Of a stretch of 64,000 nucleotides of DNA, positions 1 to 7,460 are shown piece after piece. The DNA lies in assembly GCF_011058315.1 (NCBI RefSeq), contig NZ_CP049298.1, forward strand, positions 2,976,001 through 3,040,000. The letters are read 5' to 3'. The stretch's first letter is position 1. Each line of letters opens with the position of its first letter. Made by a program: the position numbers and the translations under genes. The notes beneath the pieces were generated by a model. It was not told the DNA's origin. It was given only the letters and a program-made list of their open reading frames with translations, and ran no database searches. The DNA comes from Chryseobacterium sp. POL2. GTDB lineage: Bacteria; Bacteroidota; Bacteroidia; Flavobacteriales; Weeksellaceae.

Positions 1-2
1 TA

Positions 3-275
3 AAGTTCGGAATCATCGACATCCATAAGAATATTCTTTTCCCTTTTGTTTCTGATTCACCAGTTCGAGAATTCAATCCCAAAAATGGTCGAGCAAGAAT
101 CATAAAAAATTATTGGGAAAATCCTGATTTGGATGATGATGATTTGTGTTTTGTTGCAGATTCTGAAGGAAACAAAATTCCTTTTTCACCATCTTTGACG
201 AAAGAAGAAAGAAGCAAAAACTTTCATAAAAGATGCCACGAACTTATCTTTGGAGAAGGAACATTCCCATATTAA
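3..275 (+). CDS. C-terminal fragment of an unknown protein
   Basis: An open frame enters from the left edge and ends with TAA at 273-275, giving 90 residues of a C-terminus. It contains an acidic stretch (NPDLDDDDL) and ends FGEGTFPY. No stop interrupts the frame and its codon use resembles the neighbours, so it is probably the end of a real gene cut by the window. The family is not recognised. It converges on the minus-strand gene at 272-529 and the two stop codons overlap by 4 bases. Frequent charged residues and the lack of membrane segments suggest a soluble protein. Confidence 0.5.
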   Translation, partial: KFGIIDIHKNILFPFVSDSPVREFNPKNGRARIIKNYWENPDLDDDDLCFVADSEGNKIPFSPSLTKEERSKNFHKRCHELIFGEGTFPY

Positions 276-529
276 ATCTGCATCCAATACGAACCAGAAT
301 CCACCGACCGAAACCTTCCTTTTGAAGTCGTTGCATAAATTGTTTCGCCTCTTCGGAAAATATCCCAAAATTCTCCTACTCCGGTCGAGCCATTAAATCT
401 GATTTGCCAAGAAATCCCTGCGTTATCAGAAATTTCGAGCAAAAAAGGATTGGATTTTGAAATGCGGATGAGTTTTATCCCCATCGAAATAATTTGAGCC
501 ATAATGAGTTTTTTTGAAAATTCAGACAT
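272..529 (-). CDS. Small unknown protein (85 aa)
   Basis: ATG start at 529. The sequence has a hydrophobic first third (KLIMAQIISMGIKLI) and then a pattern like one blade of a beta-propeller/sialidase-type repeat: 'ISDNAGISWQ' followed by 'TTSKGRFRSVDSGSYW', similar to Asp-box motifs (S-x-D-x-G-x-x-W). Short proteins of this sort occur in Bacteroidota mobile elements, but I cannot name a family. It is transcribed towards the truncated gene on its left and diverges from the HTH gene at 680. It is likely real because the frame is clean and the sequence is protein-like throughout. The function is unknown. Confidence 0.5.
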   Translation of the reverse strand: MSEFSKKLIMAQIISMGIKLIRISKSNPFLLEISDNAGISWQIRFNGSTGVGEFWDIFRRGETIYATTSKGRFRSVDSGSYWMQI

Positions 530-543
530 TCTGTTTTGTTCTT

Positions 544-577
544 GTTCAATGAATTCTCATGTTCATTTTCATTGAAC
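544..577. repeat. 9-bp inverted repeat in a divergent intergenic region
   Basis: GTTCAATGA (544-552) and TCATTGAAC (569-577) form a perfect inverted repeat with a 16-nt spacer. It lies between the divergent genes 272-529 (minus) and 680-988 (plus). The position suits an operator for both genes, possibly for the HTH protein itself. No T-run follows, so it is not a typical terminator. Confidence 0.35.
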
Positions 578-679
578 ACTACTAGAGGTTATTGCTTTTT
601 CTGTTTACTTAATCGTACCTTTAATTATAATAATCAAAAAAATCATGATAAATTATGGAGAATCCATTTGAGTTAATTA

Positions 680-988
680 ATGAGCGATTGCAAAAAAATC
701 GAAGATTTACTGCAGGAATTAGTGCAAAAAAACCCATTAGTTCACGAAGTTAATCACGATAATGAATTGATGTCAATTGATGAGCTTGCAAAGTATTTAC
801 GCTTAAGTAAATCAACAATTTACAAACTCAAATCTACTCGCGAAATTCCTTCTTTTAAAACAGGTAAAATCCTTATGTTTAAGCGAAAAGATGTTGATGA
901 ATGGTTAAAAAGATGTCGTTCTAAGTCAAAATATGAGATTGAGCAGGAAGCAATTAGAGATTTCAAAAAAATGCGTCTTAAACATTAG
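680..988 (+). CDS. Helix-turn-helix excisionase-like protein (HTH_17 type)
   Basis: A 102-aa protein with a MerR/excisionase-type winged helix at about residues 32-80: 'MSIDELAKYLRLSKSTIYKL' is the HTH, followed by the wing 'GKILMFKRKDVDEWLKR'. Such proteins bind DNA at element ends, help the integrase excise (Xis) or regulate mobile-element genes. It lies next to the tyrosine integrase at 1107-2342 in convergent orientation, separated by a bidirectional terminator. The C-terminal 20 residues are highly charged. I infer the excision or regulatory role from the fold and the neighbourhood. A MerR-like regulator with another target is possible. Confidence 0.75.
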   Translation: MSDCKKIEDLLQELVQKNPLVHEVNHDNELMSIDELAKYLRLSKSTIYKLKSTREIPSFKTGKILMFKRKDVDEWLKRCRSKSKYEIEQEAIRDFKKMRLKH

Positions 989-1059
989 TGAATTGTATTA
1001 TGCAAATTATGCATAACCTTTAATTCATTCAATTGATAATCAGAATGTTTCCGATTATC

Positions 1060-1084
1060 TTTTACTAATTTCACATTAGTAAAA
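1060..1084. terminator. Bidirectional rho-independent terminator
   Basis: A perfect 10-bp stem, TTTTACTAAT / ATTAGTAAAA (1060-1069 and 1075-1084) with loop TTCAC, lies between the convergent HTH gene (ends 988) and integrase gene (ends 1107). The A/T ends of the stem provide the U-run in either direction. A second hairpin, GATAATC/GATTATC, precedes it at 1035-1059. Confidence 0.6.
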
Positions 1085-1106
1085 TTTGTAAGTGAAGAAG
1101 AAAATA

Positions 1107-2342
1107 TTATTTAATAATATCCTCAATAATTTTATCCAATTTTGCATCTGGAAGAGAATTCAAATAGGACATTGTCGAATTGATATCCTTGTGGCCTAAT
1201 GCTTCTCGAATAATTTCAATTGAAACATTTTCAAACTTTAGTGCAGTAGCAAAGGAATGTCTTGCGCAATAAAAGGTGATATTTTTATTGATTTTAAGAT
1301 TGCTCATTATATCCTTCAAATATTTATTGACATAAATCGTCAAATACTTTTGAGACTTATTCTTCAAGTAAGTTTTTGTAGGATTGTTGTTTTTTACTAT
1401 GGATAATAGAAATTTAGAGTCGGGTTCTGATTTATATTTCGTTAGAATTTTTTCTGTGATGTCAATTAATTTGAATTTAACGGCAACCCCTGTTTTTTCT
1501 CGGTAGTAAGAAATATTCTTATCAATTAGTGCATTCTTTTCGAGTTGCATCATATCGATGAAATTAATTCCCCTTGAGTAATAACTGAACAGAAACATAT
1601 CTTTGGCAAATTGTTCGTACTGATCCTTTGGTTTATATTTTTTTAATAGGTCGATTTCGCTCACGCTCAAGAATTCTTTTTTGCTGTTACTCTTGATTTG
1701 GGAAATTTTGTAATCCTTGAAAGGGTATTGTTTTTCCTTGATTACTTTAGCCTTGATTGCCTGATTAAAAACGCTTCTAATCGCCCTCATTCGGATTCCG
1801 ATAGTTGCAGGTGTATTTCCTTTTTCAATACAATGTGCCTCATATTTTTTGAGGGTTAGATATTTAATCTCGTTAAAACCGATGTCTTTTTTGTCAAAAA
1901 ATTTTTGAAGAGAGTTTAATGCATCTTGGTCAACTTGCGCAGAACCAATTTTATCTGATTTTTTTAGGTTTTCAATAACGATTTCTTGAAACTTGGTGTA
2001 GGACATTGTTTTCAAGTCTCCCTTATAATTCTTAATCTCATAAATTACATCCTGCAGCGTATAGGGAATATTATCATCTTCAAGATCTTCAATAATCTTT
2101 GAAGCAATTCCTTTGTATTTATCAATAAACTTATTAAGTTTTTCGTAATCAGGGTGGCTTTTTTTTACACGTTCCGTTTCTGCGCTCCATTGTTGGTCAG
2201 TACATGAATGTCGAAGTGACAAACTTGTATTTTTTCTGTCTTTGATAAACGACATGATGATACTTTTTTCACCATTTGATTTAGCGTTATTCTTTAAAGT
2301 AAACTGAAAAGTGGTCATTTTATACTTTTTTTTGACGAACAT
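1107..2342 (-). CDS. Tyrosine recombinase/integrase of the left element
   Basis: A 411-aa tyrosine recombinase that would integrate and excise the left element at the tRNA 3' end. It has an N-terminal arm-binding region, a SAM-like core-binding domain (about 110-210) and a catalytic domain (about 222-405). Catalytic residues by pattern: R257 (box YYSRGINFIDMM), K283, R361-H362 (FYCARHSF), H384 (LGH) and nucleophile Y393. The first box is the Bacteroidota variant, not the usual TGLR. A second in-frame ATG at residue 9 (2318) is a plausible start, because the promoter leaves a leader of only about 13 nt for the first. The 5' end faces tRNA fragment 1 at 2479. Confidence 0.92.
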   Translation of the reverse strand: MFVKKKYKMTTFQFTLKNNAKSNGEKSIIMSFIKDRKNTSLSLRHSCTDQQWSAETERVKKSHPDYEKLNKFIDKYKGIASKIIEDLEDDNIPYTLQDVIYEIKNYKGDLKTMSYTKFQEIVIENLKKSDKIGSAQVDQDALNSLQKFFDKKDIGFNEIKYLTLKKYEAHCIEKGNTPATIGIRMRAIRSVFNQAIKAKVIKEKQYPFKDYKISQIKSNSKKEFLSVSEIDLLKKYKPKDQYEQFAKDMFLFSYYSRGINFIDMMQLEKNALIDKNISYYREKTGVAVKFKLIDITEKILTKYKSEPDSKFLLSIVKNNNPTKTYLKNKSQKYLTIYVNKYLKDIMSNLKINKNITFYCARHSFATALKFENVSIEIIREALGHKDINSTMSYLNSLPDAKLDKIIEDIIK

Positions 2343-2361
2343 TTGACGAACATTTGCTCTA

Positions 2362-2369
2362 CAAATATA
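2362..2369 (-). promoter_or_regulatory. Promoter -7 box for the left integrase
   Basis: The minus strand reads TATATTTG, matching the Bacteroidota -7 consensus TAnnTTTG, 20 bp upstream of the integrase start at 2342. No clear TTTG -33 box is visible at the expected distance. Confidence 0.45.
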
Positions 2370-2410
2370 AAGAAAAGTAAATTAGAATAAGAAACTTTAT
2401 TTTGTAAAAC

Positions 2411-2464
2411 ACTGATAATCAGTTAAAAATAAAGTATAATAAAACAATGTAAAGTATAATAAAA
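2411..2464. repeat. Palindrome and tandem motif beside tRNA fragment 1
   Basis: ACTGAT-A-ATCAGT (2411-2423) is a palindrome with one central base. It is followed by two copies of AAAGTATAATAAAA at 2431-2444 and 2451-2464, exactly 20 bp apart. They lie between the left integrase promoter and the tRNA fragment. This is where arm-type integrase or Xis sites are expected, and it could also be an integrase operator. Confidence 0.4.
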
Positions 2465-2478
2465 AAGAAATTAAATGA

Positions 2479-2521
2479 CTCATAATCAGGTGGTCCTTGG
2501 TTCGAGCCCAAGTGGGACCAC
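2479..2521 (+). repeat. att site: tRNA(CAU) 3' fragment, copy 1
   Basis: A 43-bp block starting at the anticodon loop CTCATAA (anticodon CAT), continuing through the 3' half of the anticodon stem, variable loop, T arm (CTTGG/CCAAG with loop TTCGAGC) and the 3' acceptor strand TGGGACC plus discriminator A. It matches copy 2 (18298-18340) at 41 of 43 positions. The two differences (2497 T and 2511 A, versus C and G) pair with each other in the T stem. There is no 5' half, so this is not a working tRNA gene. The stem is not the GGG/CCC type of initiator tRNA, so the parent was elongator tRNA-Met or tRNA-Ile2. CCA is not encoded. Confidence 0.85.
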
Positions 2522-2534
2522 TCTTTAAATCAAG

Positions 2535-2562
2535 CACTTACAGCGATGTAGGTGTTTTTTTT
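2535..2562 (+). terminator. Terminator following tRNA fragment 1
   Basis: CACTTACA (2535-2542), loop GCGA, TGTAGGTG (2547-2554), then eight Ts. All eight positions pair, one as G-U. It sits where the transcription terminator of a restored tRNA gene would be. All three tRNA fragments in the window have such a terminator. Confidence 0.7.
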
Positions 2563-2564
2563 AT

Positions 2565-2589
2565 TTTTGGCTGCAACAATACTGCAACA
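2565..2589 (+). repeat. Element A left-end repeat (putative arm site)
   Basis: A 25-bp motif containing two CTGCAACA half-sites 11 bp apart (2571 and 2582), preceded by TTTTGG. It matches 18147-18171 at 24 of 25 positions in the same orientation. It begins 44 bp inside tRNA fragment 1. Its position near both ends suggests integrase arm-type or accessory-factor sites. Confidence 0.55.
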
Positions 2590-2607
2590 TTTTGTAAATT
2601 TGAGATA

Positions 2608-3480
2608 ATGAAAAGTAATTTACAAAACCCAGTTGCATTTTTCGAATATATTCTCAATGAACAAAATATCTATCAGGAGTTAGAAAAGCAATTGTTTTAT
2701 TTTGATTCCCCATCTTATAATATAACTTTACCTATAGAAATAAGTTATGTCGAACAAAATGAATGGGGAGAATACATTACAAAATCAATGCCTGTTGCTG
2801 ATCTTCTTATACCAATATTACGGCGTGAGTTTGAAAAATCCAAAAAACTCCTTTTAGAAAATTATATTAGCAATGATCTTAACAAAAATCAGAATTTTTT
2901 ACGCTATCAATTTAATACAATCCAAAGTCTAATAAATAATAATATTGAAATATTTAATAAATATTCTTATTTCCTATTACCTTTAAGGGGTTTGGTGAAA
3001 TTTCTAAATGAAAATTTAGCTTTACCTAATGGTTCAAATTTTACGCTTAATGAATCTGGAGTTGTTTACACTCCTATTAACGAAAAAGAAAAAATTCTTA
3101 AGTCTAATGAAGATATTATACTCTCAATATTTGAGTATATGCAAAGAGAGAATGAGAAAAAAGAAAAAATATTAAATCAGGAGGATTACCAACAGCTCTT
3201 AAAGTATATAACACATTTAGTTGAGAAAGAAGAAGTCCCTTACATAGATAAACAATTGAACCCAAAGATAAGTAATGATCAATTGAGATTTTCTTTTTGG
3301 GTGCTTCATTATGAATTATATACAACAAAAAGAAAGAGAAAATATTTTTATGATTTTATAAAGGCTGTATTTCTGAATTTTTCTAACAGTGAAATTTCTT
3401 CTATAGAAAGCCAATTTGGGACAAAATCAAGAGTTGTTAAAGATAAATTTTTGCCTAATTCTATACTTAGCCATCTGTAA
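2608..3480 (+). CDS. Unknown protein of integrative element A
   Basis: A 290-aa protein starting at ATG 2608 (MKSNLQNPVAFFEYIL). The frame is open back to 2497, but that stretch runs through the tRNA fragment, its terminator and the left-end repeat, so it is not coding. The sequence is soluble and rich in Lys, Asn and Leu, with a helical C-terminal third (residues 190-290) ending in a basic patch (TTKRKRKYFYDFIKAVF). It is the first gene inside element A and precedes the Xis-like gene. I see no catalytic motif and do not recognise the family. Unknown proteins in this position are common in Bacteroidota elements. Confidence 0.65.
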   Translation: MKSNLQNPVAFFEYILNEQNIYQELEKQLFYFDSPSYNITLPIEISYVEQNEWGEYITKSMPVADLLIPILRREFEKSKKLLLENYISNDLNKNQNFLRYQFNTIQSLINNNIEIFNKYSYFLLPLRGLVKFLNENLALPNGSNFTLNESGVVYTPINEKEKILKSNEDIILSIFEYMQRENEKKEKILNQEDYQQLLKYITHLVEKEEVPYIDKQLNPKISNDQLRFSFWVLHYELYTTKRKRKYFYDFIKAVFLNFSNSEISSIESQFGTKSRVVKDKFLPNSILSHL

Positions 3481-3498
3481 TAATTCTTATTTTTTTAC

Positions 3499-3555
3499 TT
3501 CTACATAAGTTCTACAAAATCTGATAATATCTACAGATTATTATCTTCTTCTACA
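3499..3555. promoter_or_regulatory. Four TTCTACA-type repeats upstream of the Xis-like gene
   Basis: TTCTACA occurs at 3499, 3510 and 3549, and ATCTACA at 3529, with spacings of 11, 19 and 20 bp. An inverted repeat AATCTG/CAGATT spans the middle. The cluster lies 80-130 bp before the HTH gene at 3633. It is a candidate operator or Xis binding region. One more TTCTACA lies near the right end of the element (18132-18138). Confidence 0.4.
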
Positions 3556-3632
3556 TTACTTCTTTTAAAATCTTTGCCATCTAAAATCGAAGTCTAAATT
3601 TTTATGGTACCAAGACTTCAAAAAATTTAATT

Positions 3633-3896
3633 ATGGCAAAAGAAAAATCAAATTCAACCCTACCAACATTTGTAGGAAAGGATATTTTAAGTTTTCAAGA
3701 AGCTATTCAATATCTTGATTTATCAGAGAGTTCACTCTATAAATTAACATCGGATTCAAAAATTACATTCTTTAAACCAAACGGTGGAAAATTGTATTTC
3801 AAAAAAACTGATTTGGATAATTGGATGCTTCAAAATGAGAACATTAGTGTAGAAGTATTAGAAAAAGTTTTAATCAACAAAAATTTAGACAGATGA
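3633..3896 (+). CDS. Excisionase-like helix-turn-helix protein of element A
   Basis: An 87-aa protein with an HTH_17/MerR-like domain at about residues 19-70: 'LSFQEAIQYLDLSESSLYKL' (HTH) and 'GGKLYFKKTDLDNWM' (wing). The domain has the same layout as the proteins at 680-988 and 24200-24466, so each element encodes its own. Its stop overlaps the start of the DUF3987 gene (ATGA, 4-nt overlap), so the two are translationally coupled. The role inferred is recombination directionality and/or regulation of the early element genes. The TTCTACA repeats upstream are a candidate binding site. Confidence 0.75.
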   Translation: MAKEKSNSTLPTFVGKDILSFQEAIQYLDLSESSLYKLTSDSKITFFKPNGGKLYFKKTDLDNWMLQNENISVEVLEKVLINKNLDR

Positions 3897-5167
3897 ATAA
3901 TAGATTAATTGATAAGGAAGTTTATCGAAACTTACCTAAGGAATTAAAAATGCTAACTGATAACTTTGATGATAGAGAGAAAGATATTGTTTTACTGTCT
4001 TGTTTAGGTGTACTAAGCAATTGTGTTCCAAATATTATAGGGATTTATGATGGGGATACAATTTATCCTCACTTATATACTCTAATTGTAGCGCCACCAG
4101 CAAGTGGAAAAGGGGTTATGAATTATTCACGAGCTTTGATAGAGCCCATTCATAAGAAGATTTTGGAAGATAGTAGAGCAGAAAAATTGATTTGTGAAAA
4201 TTCTAAAAAGAAAACAAAAGAAAATAAAAGTGAAGTTTGTCCTAATATTCAGGTGAAAATTGTTCCCGCAAATATTAGTACATCAGAACTTTATTCATTT
4301 TTAGGAAACTCTAAACACGGATTACTTGTTATGGAATCTGAAGCAGATACGTTATCAAGTATGATGAACAATGATTGGAGTAATTATAGTGATGTCTTGA
4401 GAAAGTGTTTTCATCATGAATCATTATCAATTGCTAGAAAAGTAGAAAATTTATACGAAGAAATATCAGAACCTAAAATGTCTGTTTTAATAAGTGGTAC
4501 ACCAGGACAATTAAAACCATTTTTGAAAAGTAGGGAAAATGGTTTGTTTTCCAGATTTATTATTTATTCGTTTGATGAATTATCTGAATTTAAAAATGTA
4601 TTTGCGGCAAAAACAAATGGTAACAAATTAATTTTTAAGGATGTAGCTAATGATGTTTTTGAACTATATGGAAAACTTTCAAAATTAGAAAAACCAATTG
4701 TTTTTGAATTTTCTGAAAATCAACAAAAAAGATTTCATAAAACATTGGATTTTATTTGGAAAGACATTGTTACTAATCATACAGATGCTTTTATACCAAA
4801 TCTCAATAGGCATGGATTAATATTATTTCGAATTGCAATGATTATTTCTATCATTAGAAATGGAAATAACCTGTTGAATAAAGGTAATATTGTCTGTAGT
4901 AATCGAGATTTTTTAATTTCATTGAAACTTACTCAAACAATTTTACGCCATTCTCAAACAATTTTTGATACAATGGAAACAACTTTTCTTTCAGCTCAGG
5001 ATGAAGGAATATTGGATAGTCTAAACCCTCAGTTTACAAGACAAGAAATTATTGTACAAGGAGAGTTGTTATTAATTCCAAATAGAACTATTGATGATAA
5101 ACTTTCTCAATGGCAGAAGAAAAAAATCATCAAAAAGATATCTAAAGGACTTTATAGAAAATTATAA
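3893..5167 (+). CDS. DUF3987 family P-loop protein
   Basis: A 424-aa protein matching DUF3987, a P-loop ATPase family common in Bacteroidota integrative elements and related to primase/helicase-like proteins of phages and plasmids. Walker A is APPASGKG (67-74). A likely Walker B is 'GLLVMESEAD' near residue 143, followed by the conserved 'SVLISGTPGQL' (sensor-like) and an arginine-bearing 'NGLFSRFIIY'. The C-terminus (about 360-424) looks like a small winged helix. It is coupled to the upstream HTH gene and lies before the integrase. The likely role is DNA processing or replication during excision. This is family-level inference and no activity is established here. Confidence 0.75.
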   Translation: MNNRLIDKEVYRNLPKELKMLTDNFDDREKDIVLLSCLGVLSNCVPNIIGIYDGDTIYPHLYTLIVAPPASGKGVMNYSRALIEPIHKKILEDSRAEKLICENSKKKTKENKSEVCPNIQVKIVPANISTSELYSFLGNSKHGLLVMESEADTLSSMMNNDWSNYSDVLRKCFHHESLSIARKVENLYEEISEPKMSVLISGTPGQLKPFLKSRENGLFSRFIIYSFDELSEFKNVFAAKTNGNKLIFKDVANDVFELYGKLSKLEKPIVFEFSENQQKRFHKTLDFIWKDIVTNHTDAFIPNLNRHGLILFRIAMIISIIRNGNNLLNKGNIVCSNRDFLISLKLTQTILRHSQTIFDTMETTFLSAQDEGILDSLNPQFTRQEIIVQGELLLIPNRTIDDKLSQWQKKKIIKKISKGLYRKL

Positions 5168-5175
5168 TGTAAATC

Positions 5176-5198
5176 TGCAAAAATTGCAGTTTCTGCAA
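5176..5198 (+). repeat. TGCAA motif upstream of the element A integrase
   Basis: A 23-bp motif of three elements, TGCAA-aaa-TTGCA-gtttc-TGCAA. The same 23-bp arrangement recurs at 18098-18120 near the right end, with 19 of 23 identical. The first two elements form a TGCAAnnnTTGCA palindrome. It is a candidate site for integrase, Xis or a regulator controlling the integrase gene 60 bp downstream. Confidence 0.5.
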
Positions 5199-5257
5199 TC
5201 TTCTTTGACTGCTCAAGAAATTGGGCAGTTGATCTAACAATTTTAAAACTTTCAATA

Positions 5258-6460
5258 ATGAATACAAGTATTAAGATAGTGCTTGATGGTAAACCTATGT
5301 CAAATGGTTTGCATTCTGTTTATCTTCAAATAATAAAAGCACGTAAAAGAAAAATGATAAATATTGGCTTAAAATGTTTATCTGGAAATTTTGAGAATGA
5401 AAAATTTTTAAAGTCTCACCCTCACTATAAGGCTGAAAATATAATACTCGATAAAAGAAAAGTCAAAGCACAGAATATAATTCGAGATTTTCAGCTTGAT
5501 GATATAGATTTTTCATTAGATGAGTTTGAAGAAAAATTTAAAGGAACTCAAAAAGATAAAAAATTAGTTATTCCTTTTTTTGATGAAATAATTGATGAAA
5601 TGACGGTTTCTGGTAGGATTGGTAACGCAAGAGCATATAATGAAACAAAGTTAGCCCTATTAAAATTTTGTAATAATAAAATAAAGTTTACCGATATAAC
5701 GCCAGAATTTTTGGAGAAATTTGAAGTCTATATGAGGTCTCGTGGTAATAAAGATGGTGGAATTGCATTTAAAATGAGAGAATTAAGAGCTTTGATAAAA
5801 AAGGCAATCCAAAGGAAAATAATGCTAAAAGATGATTATCCTTTTGATGAGTATAAAATTGCTAAACTCAAAACAAAAACAAAGAAAAGAGCTCTAACAT
5901 TGGAAGATTTTAGAAAATTCAAAAATGTTGATATATCTGGTAGACCTGAATTGTTGGAAGCTTATCATTATTTTATGTTTTCATTTTATACTCGAGGGAT
6001 GAATTTTGTTGATATGATGAAGTTAAAAAAAACGGATATTAGAAACAATAGAATAATTTATACTCGATCAAAAACAAAGGGAAATTTTAATGTAGAATTG
6101 AATGATAGAGCTAATGATATTATTAATTATTACAAAGATAGGGTTCAATCAGAATATGTGTTTCCCATCTTACTCAATAATGATATGACTCCATTACAGA
6201 TTGCCAACAGAAAGCATAAAGTACTGGCAAGATTCAACTATAAGCTAAAAGAAATTTCGAAAATTGCTAAAATAGAAACTCATCTAACTTCTTATGTTGC
6301 AAGGCATAGTTTTGCAACGATAATGAAAAATAAAGGTATAAGTACAGATATTATTTCGGAACTTATGGGTCATAGCAATGTTCAAGTTACAATGACTTAT
6401 TTGAAAGAATTTGATAATAATGTTTTAGACAATGCTGTAAAAACTTTAGAGAATATATAA
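5258..6460 (+). CDS. Tyrosine recombinase/integrase of element A
   Basis: A 400-aa tyrosine recombinase, the best candidate to move element A in and out of the tRNA 3' end. It has an N-terminal arm-binding domain (about 1-100), core-binding domain (about 101-200) and catalytic domain (about 208-395). Catalytic residues by pattern: R246 (FYTRGMNFVDMM), R349-H350 (YVARHSF), H372 (MGHSN) and nucleophile Y381. It resembles the left-element integrase in box I and in the core (YPF-[DK]-[ED/DY]-K), so both may use the same tRNA site. Unusually, it lies 2.7 kb inside the element, not against the att site. A 23-bp TGCAA-type motif precedes it. Confidence 0.92.
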   Translation: MNTSIKIVLDGKPMSNGLHSVYLQIIKARKRKMINIGLKCLSGNFENEKFLKSHPHYKAENIILDKRKVKAQNIIRDFQLDDIDFSLDEFEEKFKGTQKDKKLVIPFFDEIIDEMTVSGRIGNARAYNETKLALLKFCNNKIKFTDITPEFLEKFEVYMRSRGNKDGGIAFKMRELRALIKKAIQRKIMLKDDYPFDEYKIAKLKTKTKKRALTLEDFRKFKNVDISGRPELLEAYHYFMFSFYTRGMNFVDMMKLKKTDIRNNRIIYTRSKTKGNFNVELNDRANDIINYYKDRVQSEYVFPILLNNDMTPLQIANRKHKVLARFNYKLKEISKIAKIETHLTSYVARHSFATIMKNKGISTDIISELMGHSNVQVTMTYLKEFDNNVLDNAVKTLENI

Positions 6461-6480
6461 ACTCAAAATTCATATTCGAA

Positions 6481-6530
6481 AATATTTGAAAGGTTAAGTA
6501 TTTACTTAACCTTTCTTCATTTCAAATATT
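6481..6530. repeat. 50-bp nested palindrome between integrase and AAA_24 genes
   Basis: Outer arms AATATTTGAA (6481-6490) and TTCAAATATT (6521-6530) enclose a perfect 12-bp inner stem, GAAAGGTTAAGT (6488-6499) / ACTTAACCTTTC (6504-6515), with loop ATTT. It may end integrase transcription, but no strong T-run follows. A cruciform or protein-binding role is possible. Confidence 0.5.
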
Positions 6531-6551
6531 AACCACTAAACAAAATATATT

Positions 6552-7460
6552 ATGCAATTAAAACAATCACAAAGACAACAAGTCAAGCTCAGATTAGGTT
6601 TATCTGGAGCAAGTGGATTTGGTAAAACTAAATCAGCCTTATTATTAGCCTATGGAATGACACAGGATTGGAGTAAAATAGCTGTGATAGACACAGAAAA
6701 CTCATCTGCTTCTCTCTATTCTGATCTAGGAAATTATAATGTTCTAGACCTGCAAGCTCCTTACAGTCCAGAAAGATATATTCAAGCTATAGAATTATGT
6801 GAGAAATCTGGAATTGAAGTTATTATCATAGATTCTGTAAGCCATGAATGGAATGGTACTGGTGGATGTTTAGAAATACATGAAAAATTGGGAGGTAGAT
6901 TTCAAGACTGGGCAAATGTAACACCTAGACATCAAGCTTTCATTAATAAGATTCTTCAATCAAGTAGCCATATAATAACAACAACTAGAAGAAAAATAGA
7001 TTATTCATTAGATGTTGGTTCAAATGGTAAAACTCAAGTTGTAAAGCATGGAACAAAAGAAATTACTAGAGATGGTTTTGAATATGAGTTAACCATCAAT
7101 TTTGAGTTGGTTAATGAAAATCACCTTGCTAAAGCTAGTAAAGACAGAACAGGCTTGTTTATGAATAAACCAGAATTTTTAATAACCTCTGAAATAGGTC
7201 AGTTAATTTTGAAATGGTGCAATTCAGGTACTGCAATAGAACCTAATCACACTTCTTCTTTTACTGGTACAGAACAATTACCAAAAGAGAATGTTTTAAA
7301 TAAAATAAGTACCAGTAACAATATTGCTGAACTTTTGACTATTTACAAACAATATCCTGAATATCAAGAGGAATTAAAGCAAGATTATGAAGCTAGAAAA
7401 TCCTTTTTAATGAAAATGTCTAACCCTCAAAACTTTTCAACTAATGGAAAATATCATTGA
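6552..7460 (+). CDS. AAA_24 / Sak4-type phage recombination ATPase
   Basis: A 302-aa RecA-fold P-loop protein of the phage nucleotide-binding (AAA_24) family, whose phage members include Sak4-type single-strand annealing/recombination ATPases. Walker A is GASGFGKT (19-26), followed by 'IAVIDTENSSASLYSD' (RecA-like first acidic strand) and Walker B 'VIIIDSVSHEW' (about 90-100). Then come 'HIITTTRRK' and a beta-rich end of the core. The last 70 residues look like a flexible tail. It overlaps the DUF3871 gene by 17 bp, so they form one operon. The role inferred is ssDNA annealing or recombination supporting element replication. Direct evidence is only the ATPase core. Confidence 0.75.
   Translation: MQLKQSQRQQVKLRLGLSGASGFGKTKSALLLAYGMTQDWSKIAVIDTENSSASLYSDLGNYNVLDLQAPYSPERYIQAIELCEKSGIEVIIIDSVSHEWNGTGGCLEIHEKLGGRFQDWANVTPRHQAFINKILQSSSHIITTTRRKIDYSLDVGSNGKTQVVKHGTKEITRDGFEYELTINFELVNENHLAKASKDRTGLFMNKPEFLITSEIGQLILKWCNSGTAIEPNHTSSFTGTEQLPKENVLNKISTSNNIAELLTIYKQYPEYQEELKQDYEARKSFLMKMSNPQNFSTNGKYH

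Larger units (their letters stand above)
1..2521. mobile_element. Left integrative element (right end only), tRNA-associated
   Basis: This is the right end of an element that continues beyond the window. It holds a truncated unknown gene, a small unknown gene, an Xis-like HTH gene and a tyrosine integrase whose 5' end lies 137 bp from tRNA 3'-fragment 1 (2479-2521). An integrase next to a tRNA fragment is the usual layout of tRNA-targeting elements. The left boundary is not visible. The fragment at 2479-2521 is taken as its right att site and also as the left att site of the next element. Boundaries are inferred from repeats only. Confidence 0.55.

Noticed and set aside
2476-2521. Complete tRNA gene
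   Set aside because: Only the 3' half from the anticodon loop is present here and at 18298, and only the T arm and acceptor at 28785. No D arm or 5' acceptor strand precedes any copy.
2497-2607. Upstream in-frame start of the 2608-3480 gene
   Set aside because: This stretch runs through the tRNA fragment, its terminator and the left-end repeat. The ATG at 2608 is the sensible start.
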